From Thermoplasmata archaeon (GTDB lineage Archaea > Thermoplasmatota > Thermoplasmata > Thermoplasmatales > GCA-001856825): a stretch of DNA of 31,226 bases. Each line of letters begins with the position of its first letter. The first letter of the stretch is position 1. Positions 1-6,943 of this stretch are shown piece by piece. The notes under the pieces were generated by a model that did not search any database, was not told the DNA's origin, and saw only the letters and a program-made list of their open reading frames with translations. The stretch spans positions 1-31,226 of the forward strand of contig JAKBNO010000054.1 of NCBI GenBank assembly GCA_021831005.1, written 5' to 3'. The translations under genes were made by a program, and so were the position numbers.

Positions 1-166
1 CTATGACATAGGTTATCGGAAGCGATGCTCCGAGTATTCCTGCCTCGACCACATAGAACGAGGCGGCAGTGGCTGCGGGAGCAACAAATGCCAAACTCTG
101 AAAAACACCGAGCCAAAGACCGCCCGTATTTTTTTTAAGACCAACACGTGGATCTTCTACGGCCAT
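1..166 (-). CDS. Amino-acid permease (APC superfamily), N-terminal part only
   Basis: Cut by the window edge: the first 55 codons are present, starting at ATG 166 and reading leftwards with no stop. The peptide has a short charged N-terminus, then LFQ-like and AFVAPAATAASF segments, the typical first transmembrane helix of APC-superfamily amino-acid/polyamine transporters, followed by the start of a second hydrophobic stretch. It should be an integral membrane protein importing an amino acid or related compound; the substrate cannot be told. An AT box (TTTAAATAA on the minus strand, 189-197) lies about 27 bp upstream of the ATG, so the mRNA is probably leaderless. It is divergent from an Lrp-type regulator, a common transporter/regulator arrangement. 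Confidence 0.75.
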   Translation of the reverse strand, partial: MAVEDPRVGLKKNTGGLWLGVFQSLAFVAPAATAASFYVVEAGILGASLPITYVI

Positions 167-188
167 AAGTTTGTAAATATTTTACATC

Positions 189-198
189 TTATTTAAAC
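189..198 (-). promoter_or_regulatory. TATA box of the permease gene
   Basis: On the minus strand this reads GTTTAAATAA, centred about 27 bp upstream of the ATG at 166. That spacing places the transcription start at or next to the start codon. Confidence 0.5.
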
Positions 199-279
199 GT
201 GTTTGGAAGATTTAGCGGCAACACATTTGGGAAATAAAAACACATCTCTTGACGAAATAGAGAAAGAAATTTCCTCAAA

Positions 280-288
280 TTTATATAT
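280..288 (+). promoter_or_regulatory. TATA box of the Lrp-type regulator gene
   Basis: TTTATATAT centred about 25 bp upstream of ATG 309, preceded by a purine-rich BRE-like stretch. No Shine-Dalgarno site follows, consistent with a leaderless mRNA. Confidence 0.6.
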
Positions 289-308
289 CAAGGCACCTTA
301 GTGTTCTT

Positions 309-812
309 ATGAATGCCAAAAAAGGAACACGAACTGATATTTTTGATTTCAGGTTGCTTAAACAGATGACTACGGATGCATCTCAGACCAACTCTGAATT
401 GGGGAAAAAGATTGGAATATTCTCTCCTTCGGCAGTGAGCAAGAGGAAAAAATCCCTCGAAGAACGAGGACTGATTAGTGGCATAACGGCATCGCTTGAC
501 TGCGAGAAATGCAATCTGGATTATCCGGTCGTAATTTTTGTAAGAGGGAAGTATGGTTTGAATTACGTAGAATCCTTGGGCGAGAAACTCAAGAAACTAC
601 CGGGAATTCTTTCGATTTACAACGTCAGTGGAGACATAGATTTCGTGGTTTTTGCAGTTTACAGGAACAGGACAGAATATCTCTCTGTGTTGGACAAGCT
701 ATACGAAATTAAAGAGATAGAGAGAACGGATACTAGACAGATTTACAATATAATCAAGGACTTCGACTATTCAAACGCGATTAACTTGAATAGTGTGATC
801 ATCCCTCAATGA
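309..812 (+). CDS. Lrp/AsnC-family transcriptional regulator
   Basis: A 167-aa protein with the Lrp/AsnC layout. Residues about 12-58 form a winged helix-turn-helix (leucine-rich first helix, a recognition-helix region reading SPSAVSKRKKSLEERGLI), and residues about 70-150 fit the alpha/beta RAM ligand-binding domain (VVIFVRGKYG, then ILSIYNVSGDIDFVVFAVYR). Such proteins bind DNA as dimers or octamers and respond to amino acids. The divergent neighbour is an amino-acid permease, so local control of that transporter is the natural inference; the effector is unknown. The sequence is more diverged than housekeeping Lrp homologues: the usual G-D-Y/F-D stretch of the RAM domain appears as SGDIDFV. 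Start chosen from the TATA spacing. Confidence 0.85.
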   Translation: MNAKKGTRTDIFDFRLLKQMTTDASQTNSELGKKIGIFSPSAVSKRKKSLEERGLISGITASLDCEKCNLDYPVVIFVRGKYGLNYVESLGEKLKKLPGILSIYNVSGDIDFVVFAVYRNRTEYLSVLDKLYEIKEIERTDTRQIYNIIKDFDYSNAINLNSVIIPQ

Positions 813-834
813 ATATTCGTTTTCTTTTGCACCC

Positions 835-1359
835 TTAAATTGGTAAATTTTCCCAGTCAATCAGATCCTTATCATCAGGGGTTCTGATCTCTAGGTAGCC
901 CAGCATCTGAGTAAACAGCTGATCCTCAACTTCAGTCTTATCATCTTTTAGATAAAATGGCTTGTTTAGGAGAGCACCAATAGCGGCAAATCCCATTACA
1001 GTTCTTTGTTTTTCCTCATTGGTTGAGATATCGTGAATTTGGTGGGCAAACTCTTTGTTGACTTCATCGCTCTTCAAATCTTTCAGAAAATCATTGACCA
1101 TTTGGCTCAGTAGTTTTGAATGTTCCTCTGCCATGAGTATTTTCACCTTAAATGTGGGATTGAAAGCTATGTGATCTCCTTCAACTTTGAACCATTTAAT
1201 TCCGTCGGTTTCAAAGAACACCTTCGCAAGCGTTTCAGCTATCTTTTTGGGATTGGAGAAATCTAAGCCATTTGTGAGGTTATAAACCACGATGGAACCA
1301 TCCTCTGAGGACTTTCTCGAAGACTGAATTAACGAAATAAGATTTGCATCTGTAGACAT
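835..1359 (-). CDS. Hypothetical protein, 174 aa
   Basis: I do not recognise this protein. It is soluble, acidic and lacks signal peptide, membrane segment or cysteine clusters. A predicted alpha/beta N-terminal part (SIVVYNLTNGLDF, KWFKVEGDHIAFNPTFKVKI) is followed by a mostly helical C-terminal half. The start ATG at 1359 lies about 27 bp from an AT element it seems to share with the divergent serine hydrolase gene. It is a real gene on the evidence of length, promoter spacing and codon character. A partner role with the hydrolase is only suggested by the shared promoter. Confidence 0.65.
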   Translation of the reverse strand: MSTDANLISLIQSSRKSSEDGSIVVYNLTNGLDFSNPKKIAETLAKVFFETDGIKWFKVEGDHIAFNPTFKVKILMAEEHSKLLSQMVNDFLKDLKSDEVNKEFAHQIHDISTNEEKQRTVMGFAAIGALLNKPFYLKDDKTEVEDQLFTQMLGYLEIRTPDDKDLIDWENLPI

Positions 1360-1381
1360 TGGATGTGTTAGGGAAAGTTGC

Positions 1382-1392
1382 TATTTAAAATA
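1382..1392. promoter_or_regulatory. Shared TATA element between two divergent genes
   Basis: TATTTAAAATA is nearly its own reverse complement. It lies about 27 bp from ATG 1359 (minus) and about 28 bp from ATG 1416 (plus). No second AT box fits either gene better, so one element may direct both leaderless transcripts. Confidence 0.5.
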
Positions 1393-1415
1393 TTTCAACC
1401 GGATTGTTTCTTAAG

Positions 1416-2522
1416 ATGCCAAGAGTCAATCGCCTAAATTTCAGTGTTCTGGTTAGTCAACAGATCCAACAATACAGGACAGAAACGTTGATTAGTGGTA
1501 CAAGGATAAGCGTAAAGGACGTACAAATTGCGGGAACGAAGGGTCAAAACGTGATATCAAGCAAGGACAATTTTGGAGAAGTTTTCGATGAAGTAGTAAG
1601 CAGATTCAGCGTAATGAAGGATTCAAACGGGCTGGGAGTCAATGTGTACAGTATTATGGCTACCACCTCCAAAGGGGAAACATTTGAGCATTATTTCAGA
1701 GGGAAGGGCTCTCTACGAGAACTACGATCGCTCAGCAAACCGGTGGTTGGATTGGCCCTAGGAATAGCAATGGAGAAAGGATTAATCATCGGTAACGAGA
1801 AGTTAACTCTAGAGACTCTGGTCTGGCCCTACCTGAAGAGACTGGTGAATCTTACCAACAGAGCAAATTTACCGAGATTGGAGAATTTAAAACTGAAACA
1901 TCTGTTGACTCACACTATCGGGCAAGCAAAGGGTTTGATGTTCAGCAAAGACATCGCGAATATTCCTCCAGGCGAATTGCTGGATTACATTTTGAATTCT
2001 GACTTGATTAGTGAACCAGGAAAACTTTTTGTCTATTCGAATGCCGGACCTTTCTTGATTTCTGCAATTATCCAGGAAGAGTTGGGCATCAATCTCTCCG
2101 CCTTGATCAGTGACATTTTGTTCAGGCCAATGGAAATTGAGAAGTTTGAATGGAAAAATTATGGGAAATACTGTGCAGGCTCAACGGGACTGAAATTGTA
2201 TCACGAAGACCTACAAAAGATTGCACGCCTCTTTCTTGAAGATGGAAAATACGGCTATGAGCGGATAGTACCTAAACACTGGATCGATGAGATGAGGTCC
2301 CCACAAGTTCGCTTGCAGATTACAAAAGACAGGACAACAGTCCTTAGAAAAAATTCCTATGGATACTACTTATGGATAGGGGACGATGGAACTTACTTTG
2401 CTGATGGAACAAATGGACAATATTTGATATTGCCCTCCAATAGAAGAGTCGCTATCACAGTTTTAAGCGATCAGGATGACACGAGGTCAATAACAAAAAG
2501 CATGGAGCCATTCCTTCGATAA
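1416..2522 (+). CDS. Beta-lactamase-fold serine hydrolase (class C / esterase type)
   Basis: With the ATG at 1416 the protein has 368 aa. The reading frame also offers a TTG at 1404, but the AT box at 1382-1392 is about 28 bp from 1416, so ATG 1416 is preferred. It carries the marks of the serine beta-lactamase/penicillin-binding superfamily: SxxK at about residues 105-108 (SLSK), the LKHLLTHTIG segment following it, the YSN triad at about 207-209 (VYSNAGP) and a Gly-rich DGTNGQY near the C-terminus in place of KTG/HxG. There is no signal peptide, so it is probably cytoplasmic. Archaeal members of this family are usually esterases or peptidases rather than lactamases; the substrate is unknown. 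The first 80 residues are not recognisable. Confidence 0.8.
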   Translation: MPRVNRLNFSVLVSQQIQQYRTETLISGTRISVKDVQIAGTKGQNVISSKDNFGEVFDEVVSRFSVMKDSNGLGVNVYSIMATTSKGETFEHYFRGKGSLRELRSLSKPVVGLALGIAMEKGLIIGNEKLTLETLVWPYLKRLVNLTNRANLPRLENLKLKHLLTHTIGQAKGLMFSKDIANIPPGELLDYILNSDLISEPGKLFVYSNAGPFLISAIIQEELGINLSALISDILFRPMEIEKFEWKNYGKYCAGSTGLKLYHEDLQKIARLFLEDGKYGYERIVPKHWIDEMRSPQVRLQITKDRTTVLRKNSYGYYLWIGDDGTYFADGTNGQYLILPSNRRVAITVLSDQDDTRSITKSMEPFLR

Positions 2523-2686
2523 GGGGAGTTTATTCACAGAATAACTCTTCTTAGATTTTATTCAACAAGAGGCTGAGGTACAACATTCATAAGACTTTGG
2601 TGAACCAGTGATTCATAAGGTATAGTAACGAGCTACAGAGTCGGGGAAAACAGGGATCAACTTAAATGAAAATAAATTTCAGCAGA

Positions 2687-2694
2687 TTTAAATA
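2687..2694 (+). promoter_or_regulatory. TATA box of the Thr/Ser-rich ORF
   Basis: TTTAAATA, 33 bp upstream of ATG 2724, predicts a transcript starting a few bases before the start codon. Confidence 0.4.
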
Positions 2695-2723
2695 TGAAAT
2701 CTATTATCACAGATTGAAGTCCT

Positions 2724-3002
2724 ATGTCTAGACCAGAAAGCGTACAGCACTTTCCATCGTTCGTTGAGAATGAATCTGATGTAGACTGGACTCTGATGAC
2801 ACCCCTGACAGAAACCACTACTACAGAGGTTGTAACAGGATCCAAGTATACATCCACTGAGACGGCTTATCCGGAAACAAATAGCTCCATTTCTACGTCT
2901 ACTGGAGCAACAACTCAAACGGGAACTACAACTAGGTCTAGTACAGGCACATATAGGGTCATGTTCTGGAATTCGTACCAAGATGTGCGGAGAGATGAAT
3001 AA
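2724..3002 (+). CDS. Small Thr/Ser-rich protein, hypothetical (92 aa)
   Basis: Residues about 26-76 are extremely rich in Thr and Ser (TETTTTEVVTG, SSISTSTGATTQTGTTTRSS), with charged and aromatic ends. Such low-complexity segments occur in exported or O-glycosylated linkers, but no signal peptide or membrane segment is visible here, so location is open. A fitting TATA box precedes the ATG, which supports expression. Two overlapping ORFs occupy the other strand, so coding status rests on the promoter and on the biased yet plausible composition. I recognise no family. Confidence 0.45.
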   Translation: MSRPESVQHFPSFVENESDVDWTLMTPLTETTTTEVVTGSKYTSTETAYPETNSSISTSTGATTQTGTTTRSSTGTYRVMFWNSYQDVRRDE

Positions 3003-3033
3003 ATCTAAGTTGATAGAGGTCAGCTGCCTTTAT

Positions 3034-3061
3034 CTCATACCAGGAAAATGCATGGTATGAG
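3034..3061. repeat. Perfect 9-bp inverted repeat (hairpin)
   Basis: CTCATACCA (3034-3042) and TGGTATGAG (3053-3061) are exact reverse complements separated by 10 bases. No T-run follows on the plus strand. It sits just after the Thr/Ser-rich ORF and upstream of the thr operon promoter, so it could be an RNA stem at a transcript end or an operator for a dimeric regulator. Confidence 0.5.
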
Positions 3062-3102
3062 GTTTCACCAAGACCCAGATTTAGCATGATATGGAAGTCA
3101 GC

Positions 3103-3112
3103 TGATATATTC
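3103..3112 (+). promoter_or_regulatory. Possible TATA box of the thr operon
   Basis: TGATATATTC, 33-42 bp upstream of the short ORF at 3145. It is the best AT box in the gap. A second candidate, CATATTTT at 3221-3228, is only about 20-28 bp before the thrB ATG and would bypass the short ORF. Confidence 0.35.
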
Positions 3113-3144
3113 ATTACATAAATGTTAAAGGAAAAGAACCCTAA

Positions 3145-3252
3145 ATGAGAGAAGATATTGAAAATTCTAAAACTGTCAGATTCAGCTCTGTTTGCTTGAG
3201 AATATCCTTCACGGTCCCGCCATATTTTGACACCCCTGGAGGGGATGAATGA
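3145..3252 (+). CDS. Short ORF overlapping the thrB start (35 aa), possible leader or small protein
   Basis: An ATG-initiated frame of 35 codons begins directly after an in-frame TAA. Its TGA (3250-3252) overlaps the first ATG of thrB (3249-3251) in an ATGA junction, the layout of translationally coupled genes in this window. The peptide begins MREDIENSK and ends YFDTPGGDE; it has one Cys and no membrane segment. It has only three Thr codons and no Thr/Ile run, so it does not look like a classical attenuation peptide. The thrB Shine-Dalgarno (GGAGGGG) lies inside its last codons. I recognise no family, and chance cannot be excluded at this length. Confidence 0.4.
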   Translation: MREDIENSKTVRFSSVCLRISFTVPPYFDTPGGDE

Positions 3253-4190
3253 TGAAACGTATTGTAGTTGAAGCCTCTGCTTCGTCAGCAAATTTGGGAT
3301 CTGGATTTGATGTATTTGTCATTGGCCTAAATGATCCAAGAGATAGCATAGAACTCCTAGCTCTTGAATCCCAGGAAAGCGAAGTAAATCTGAACTACAA
3401 GAACGGGTACGTCATACCTGGGATAGATGCCACAGCTGCAGGTGCTGTTGCCAAGGCAGTCACAAATCAGTTCAACCTAAAGTACAAGATCATAGTGACG
3501 ATCAATAACAGGATACCCATAGGAGTTGGACTGGGAAGCAGTGCTGCCTCATCAGTCGCCACGGCAGTGGCCATGAACAGGATCTTCGACCTGGGCCTTT
3601 CTGATGAGATGCTATTGTCTGTCGCAGTGGAAGGAGAGTACGCGGCATCTGGAGCGAGGCACTACGACAATATTGCAGGCTCACTTCAGGGAGGATTCAG
3701 GATAGTGCACCAAAGACCCCTTAACACAGTGGGATTTCCCCCACCCTTAGGGATGACTATCGTGGTAGTTACTCCAGAAATAAAACTGCCAAATAGAAAG
3801 ACAGAATATGCCAGATCGTTGCTGCCGAAACAGGTTAACTTAGACAAAATGACCAAGAACATATCGTCCGCAACTAGGGTAGTGGCCGGTTTTGCAAAGG
3901 GTGACATTGCCATGATTGGAAGTGGGCTCGAAGACTCAGTTGTAGAACCAGCAAGGAAGGTTATGATACCCTGGTTTGATCAGGTTCGCGACTCTGCTTT
4001 GCAAGTAGGTGCAGCCGGAGTTTTTATCAGTGGTGCAGGACCAAGTATAGCTGCAGTTGTAGATGGACTCAAAATCGATCCAGGAAGAGTTCAAAGCGCA
4101 ATGGCAAAATGTTTCGCTGACCACGGAATCTCAGCGAAGGGTTTCATAACAACCGTTGGAGGAGGAGCTAGAATTGTTGAAGAACAATAG
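3249..4190 (+). CDS. thrB: Homoserine kinase
   Basis: Phosphorylates homoserine to O-phosphohomoserine with ATP, the step before threonine synthase. The 313-aa length and motifs fit the GHMP kinase family: N-terminal ASASSANLGSGFD, the ATP-binding glycine/serine loop PIGVGLGSSAASS at about residues 90-102, and a C-terminal GVFISGAGPSIAAV segment. Two ATG codons are in tandem (3249 and 3252). The Shine-Dalgarno GGAGGGG at 3238-3244 suits the second slightly better, making 312 aa. The 3' end overlaps the start of thrC, so the two genes are coupled and make the last two steps of threonine synthesis. Homoserine dehydrogenase is not in the window. Confidence 0.93.
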   Translation: MMKRIVVEASASSANLGSGFDVFVIGLNDPRDSIELLALESQESEVNLNYKNGYVIPGIDATAAGAVAKAVTNQFNLKYKIIVTINNRIPIGVGLGSSAASSVATAVAMNRIFDLGLSDEMLLSVAVEGEYAASGARHYDNIAGSLQGGFRIVHQRPLNTVGFPPPLGMTIVVVTPEIKLPNRKTEYARSLLPKQVNLDKMTKNISSATRVVAGFAKGDIAMIGSGLEDSVVEPARKVMIPWFDQVRDSALQVGAAGVFISGAGPSIAAVVDGLKIDPGRVQSAMAKCFADHGISAKGFITTVGGGARIVEEQ

Positions 4191-5376
4191 CGACTGGTCA
4201 CTGCACTGTTTTGACTGTGGGAGGGAGTTCAGTGAAGAACCAATAACTTCCAAGTGCGATTGCGGTGGAGTTCTGGAACTGACACTTGATGTAGGAAATC
4301 CTAAGCTCGAAGACTTTGAAGGAAATGGAGTTTGGAGATATTCAAGGGTGCTACCAATAGAGGATGGAATTACACCCGTAACAATAAATGAAGGGAACAC
4401 TCCCCTGATCCGCCTTGACAAGATTGCTACAGACACAGGATTAAAACTATTCGTGAAAAACGAAGGCCAAAATCCAACTGGTTCGTTTAAGGACAGAGGG
4501 ATGACTGTCGCTGTTACCAGGGCCAAGTCAATTGGAGCCAGGACTCTAATATGCGCCTCTACAGGCAACACTTCTGCGTCAGCCGCTGCTTATGGGTCGC
4601 GTGGCGGCATGAAAGTAATTGTGCTCATTCCTTCTGGAAAGATAGCTGGAGGAAAATTGGTCCAAGCCGTGATCCACGGTGCAAGCGTCATTCGTGTAGC
4701 CGGTGACTTTGATGCTGCGCTCGAAATCATGATGTCTCAAGCAAGCACCAGGAAAGATCTCTACGTGGTCAATTCTGTAAACCCATTCAGAATTGAGGGC
4801 CAAAAAACAGGAGCTTTTGAAATATTTGAACAGCTAGGCCGTAGAGTTCCAGACTACGTCATCCTACCAGTGGGTAATGCAGGTAACATTAGTGCTTATT
4901 GGAAGGGATTTTCAGAACTCAAGAAGTGGGGAATTTCAAACAAGACACCAAGGATGATAGGGGTACAGGCATCAGGTGCAGCCCCATTAGCCGATGCTTT
5001 CCTCAGAAGGGAAGAGACCGTGGTCAGGTGGAAGAATCCCGAGACTGTGGCATCAGCTATTAGGATCGGAAATCCAGTCTCCTGGAAAAAAGCATTGAAG
5101 GCTGTAATCGATTCAAAGGGTCAGTTTCTGACGGTATCAGATCAGGAAATACTGAAATCGCAAAGGGATCTTGCTTCAAAGGAAGGCATATTTGTAGAGC
5201 CTGCTAGTGCCGCACCCCTGGCAGCATTACCTCACCTCAGGGACGTCATTGACAAGAATGCTCTCGTGGTTTTTGTTTGTACCGGAAGCGGTCTCAAAGA
5301 TCAGAATGCGGTGCCAATCGATCCTGAGAAAATCCCAATAGTATCAGATGTCAAAGAATTGTCTCAGTTCCTCTGA
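4174..5376 (+). CDS. thrC: Threonine synthase (PLP-dependent)
   Basis: Converts O-phosphohomoserine to threonine with pyridoxal phosphate. The PLP lysine lies in NPTGSFKDRGM (about residue 106), followed by ASTGNTSASAAAYGSRGG, the phosphate-binding region ILPVGNAGNISAYWKGF, and EPASAAPLAAL near the end. The N-terminus has a zinc-ribbon-like CxxC...CxC set (about residues 12, 15, 28, 30), seen in archaeal threonine synthases. The frame extends to a TTG at 4156, but the purine run GGAGGAGGAG (4158-4167) is a strong ribosome site for TTG 4174 (8 bases) or TTG 4177, so the start is placed at 4174. It overlaps the thrB stop (4190), indicating coupled translation. Length is about 400 aa, normal for the family. 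Confidence 0.93.
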   Translation: MLKNNSDWSLHCFDCGREFSEEPITSKCDCGGVLELTLDVGNPKLEDFEGNGVWRYSRVLPIEDGITPVTINEGNTPLIRLDKIATDTGLKLFVKNEGQNPTGSFKDRGMTVAVTRAKSIGARTLICASTGNTSASAAAYGSRGGMKVIVLIPSGKIAGGKLVQAVIHGASVIRVAGDFDAALEIMMSQASTRKDLYVVNSVNPFRIEGQKTGAFEIFEQLGRRVPDYVILPVGNAGNISAYWKGFSELKKWGISNKTPRMIGVQASGAAPLADAFLRREETVVRWKNPETVASAIRIGNPVSWKKALKAVIDSKGQFLTVSDQEILKSQRDLASKEGIFVEPASAAPLAALPHLRDVIDKNALVVFVCTGSGLKDQNAVPIDPEKIPIVSDVKELSQFL

Positions 5377-5867
5377 AGGCCGATGTTCAGAGGAGATTGA
5401 TCAGACCCAGCGTAGTTTCCCGAAGACTAGCAATATCAAGAAGATATGATTGTCATCGCAGAAAGGTACCGAGAACAAGAGATGAAACCGTACTCATAAC
5501 TGCAGAAGTTAAGCACCAGAGTTTTGTAAGGACTTCACACTTTGATCAAATAATGAGACTATTAACAGGTTGAGAGAGTTCTACTGTTGCAATGGAGGAA
5601 TATACCGAAGCAAAACAGTTTTGAAAATTTCAATTGATTGGAGCACCACATAGCGGGAACCTGAAAGAGCATCGAAGCGCAGCAACATTACAGGAACTAC
5701 AATCTTATTGAGTTAACCGACTTAGCGAGGAATCTGGATTCTAATACAAGAGTGCTAAACTGATCTTTCAAAATCTGTAAAGAAGGCGGACTTTGAAGAA
5801 TTCTAGGAAACAGAGTGGATAAATTCGGCTCAATAAATTGGTTCATTATAGTCTTCACGAAAGGAAG
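5377..5867. other. Gene-poor stretch between thrC and tRNA-Leu
   Basis: About 490 bp without a recognisable gene. No frame stays open beyond about 60 codons except one that runs antisense through the tRNA. Short open fragments, such as about 17 codons from ATG 5446, are broken by stops in every frame. I see no repeat array, hairpin-plus-T-run or insertion-sequence ends. It may be spacer or a decayed gene. Confidence 0.5.
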
Positions 5868-5952
5868 TGCGGAGGGCCGGATTCGAACCGGCGAACCCCT
5901 GCGGGAACAGACCCTAAATCTGTCACCTTTGACCTGGCTCGGCAACCTCCGC
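5868..5952 (-). tRNA. tRNA-Leu (anticodon UAG)
   Basis: Folded from the minus strand as an 85-nt class II tRNA. The acceptor pairs GCGGAGG (5946-5952) with CCTCCGC (5869-5875), with discriminator A at 5868. The D arm begins TTGCCGAGCCAGGTC, as in archaeal tRNA-Leu. The anticodon stem ACAGA/TCTGT encloses the loop TTTAGGG, so the anticodon is UAG. A long variable arm (CCCGCAGGGG) follows, then the T arm GCCGG-TTCGAAT-CCGGC. CCA is not encoded and no intron is visible. It reads CUA/CUG codons. Confidence 0.95.
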
Positions 5953-5972
5953 TGGCCGTCAATATGTCAGGA

Positions 5973-5980
5973 GTATATTT
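5973..5980 (-). promoter_or_regulatory. TATA box of tRNA-Leu
   Basis: Minus-strand AAATATAC preceded by a purine-rich AGAAAAG-type BRE, centred about 25 bp from the mature 5' end at 5952. Confidence 0.55.
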
Positions 5981-6017
5981 CTTTTCTTCTCGAATTTAAC
6001 CGCAACAACACAACAAC

Positions 6018-6025
6018 TTTATAAT
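6018..6025 (+). promoter_or_regulatory. TATA box of the haem-oxygenase-like gene
   Basis: TTTATAAT centred about 25 bp upstream of ATG 6047, with no Shine-Dalgarno site before the ATG. It predicts a leaderless mRNA. Confidence 0.6.
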
Positions 6026-6046
6026 TCCAGTTCAGTTGAAATTTTA

Positions 6047-6943
6047 ATGAACTTGTGTCCCGCATGTGGAGAGAAATTCCTCGATGATGAAATCTCTACA
6101 ATATCATCTCACTTCTACTCAATGGCGCTGTCAAGTGATCCCACCCATATAATGTGGCTGAACAGGAATATTTCCAAGACCAAAATGCAGCAGTACGCTC
6201 TCAATGATAAGTTCACGGAATTCTATGACTTCTCTAAAGAGGGCCTTTCGATGTGGATTAAGAAACGGTTCGTTGCAAGGTTTTTCAATGATGATCCAAA
6301 CGTCTTCGTGCTTGACATGCAGCAGCCTTCAGTGTATACCATCATGGGATACGTTACTGAACATTACCACTTCCTCAAACAGTGGGTGAAATCGTGTGCA
6401 TACATCCTTGGAAGGACGGATTTTTCAGAAATACAGAAGTATGAGTTCGACAACATTTCAGAAGAATACTTTGGTAAGGACGGTCAACCAGCTCACGTCG
6501 ATCTGCTCTTGCAAATGGGAGAGTCGGTGGGTTTGAAAAAGGGCGAAGTGATTAGCTCTGTTCCACTGGAAAAGACGGTCAGGGCATTAAAATACTGGAA
6601 CCATGTCTGTAGTTCGGAACACTGGCTCGATGCTATGGTATCCATTCACTCCCTGGAACTTATCGCGGACAAAAATGTGAAGGATTACGGAGCAAAGTAT
6701 GCGTATTTCAAACCAGAGATACTGAACGATGGGATCACCAAGGAAGTGGTTCAATTTCTAAAGGCTGGTTACGAGGCAGACCAGTATCATTCAGGTGATG
6801 CATTGAAATTGATCGAAAAATACGCTGGGCAGCTAAAAATGGAAAGGGAAGTTCAATCGTACTTCTTGCGATCCATGGATTTCTTCTATGGCTACCTAGA
6901 AGCTAGGCACGAAAGAGGTAAGATGTATGAAGACAAATTATGA
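6047..6943 (+). CDS. Haem-oxygenase-like (TenA/PqqC/CADD-like) protein with N-terminal CxxC
   Basis: A 298-aa soluble, mainly helical protein. After an N-terminal CPAC (Cys4, Cys7), possibly a zinc knuckle half, the body resembles the TenA/PqqC/CADD group of haem-oxygenase-like folds: EHYHFLKQW at about 105-113, NISEEYFGKDGQPAHVDLL at about 136-154 with candidate metal ligands Glu139/140 and His150, and DQYHSGDALKL at about 245-255. Members include thiaminases, cofactor oxidases and di-iron oxygenases; which applies here is not decidable by eye, though the Glu/His spacing would suit a di-iron site. It is translationally coupled (17-bp overlap) to a small Ta0938-like Cys-rich protein, suggesting that the two work together. 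Confidence 0.65.
   Translation: MNLCPACGEKFLDDEISTISSHFYSMALSSDPTHIMWLNRNISKTKMQQYALNDKFTEFYDFSKEGLSMWIKKRFVARFFNDDPNVFVLDMQQPSVYTIMGYVTEHYHFLKQWVKSCAYILGRTDFSEIQKYEFDNISEEYFGKDGQPAHVDLLLQMGESVGLKKGEVISSVPLEKTVRALKYWNHVCSSEHWLDAMVSIHSLELIADKNVKDYGAKYAYFKPEILNDGITKEVVQFLKAGYEADQYHSGDALKLIEKYAGQLKMEREVQSYFLRSMDFFYGYLEARHERGKMYEDKL

Noticed and set aside
2657..2981. Two minus-strand ORFs (2657-2857 and 2688-2981) across the Thr-rich region
   Set aside because: They overlap each other and the plus-strand ORF, have odd composition (Ser/Cys/Arg-rich, mirror of ACT/ACA repeats), and no TATA box or ribosome site.
2959..3291. 110-codon minus-strand ORF across the thr promoter region and thrB start
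   Set aside because: It starts inside thrB, has no promoter or family resemblance, and conflicts with the coding start of thrB.
5697..6024. ORFs running through the tRNA-Leu gene on both strands (5697-5945 minus, 5815-6024 plus)
   Set aside because: The tRNA fold is unambiguous and the translated products contain only tRNA-derived sequence plus spacer.
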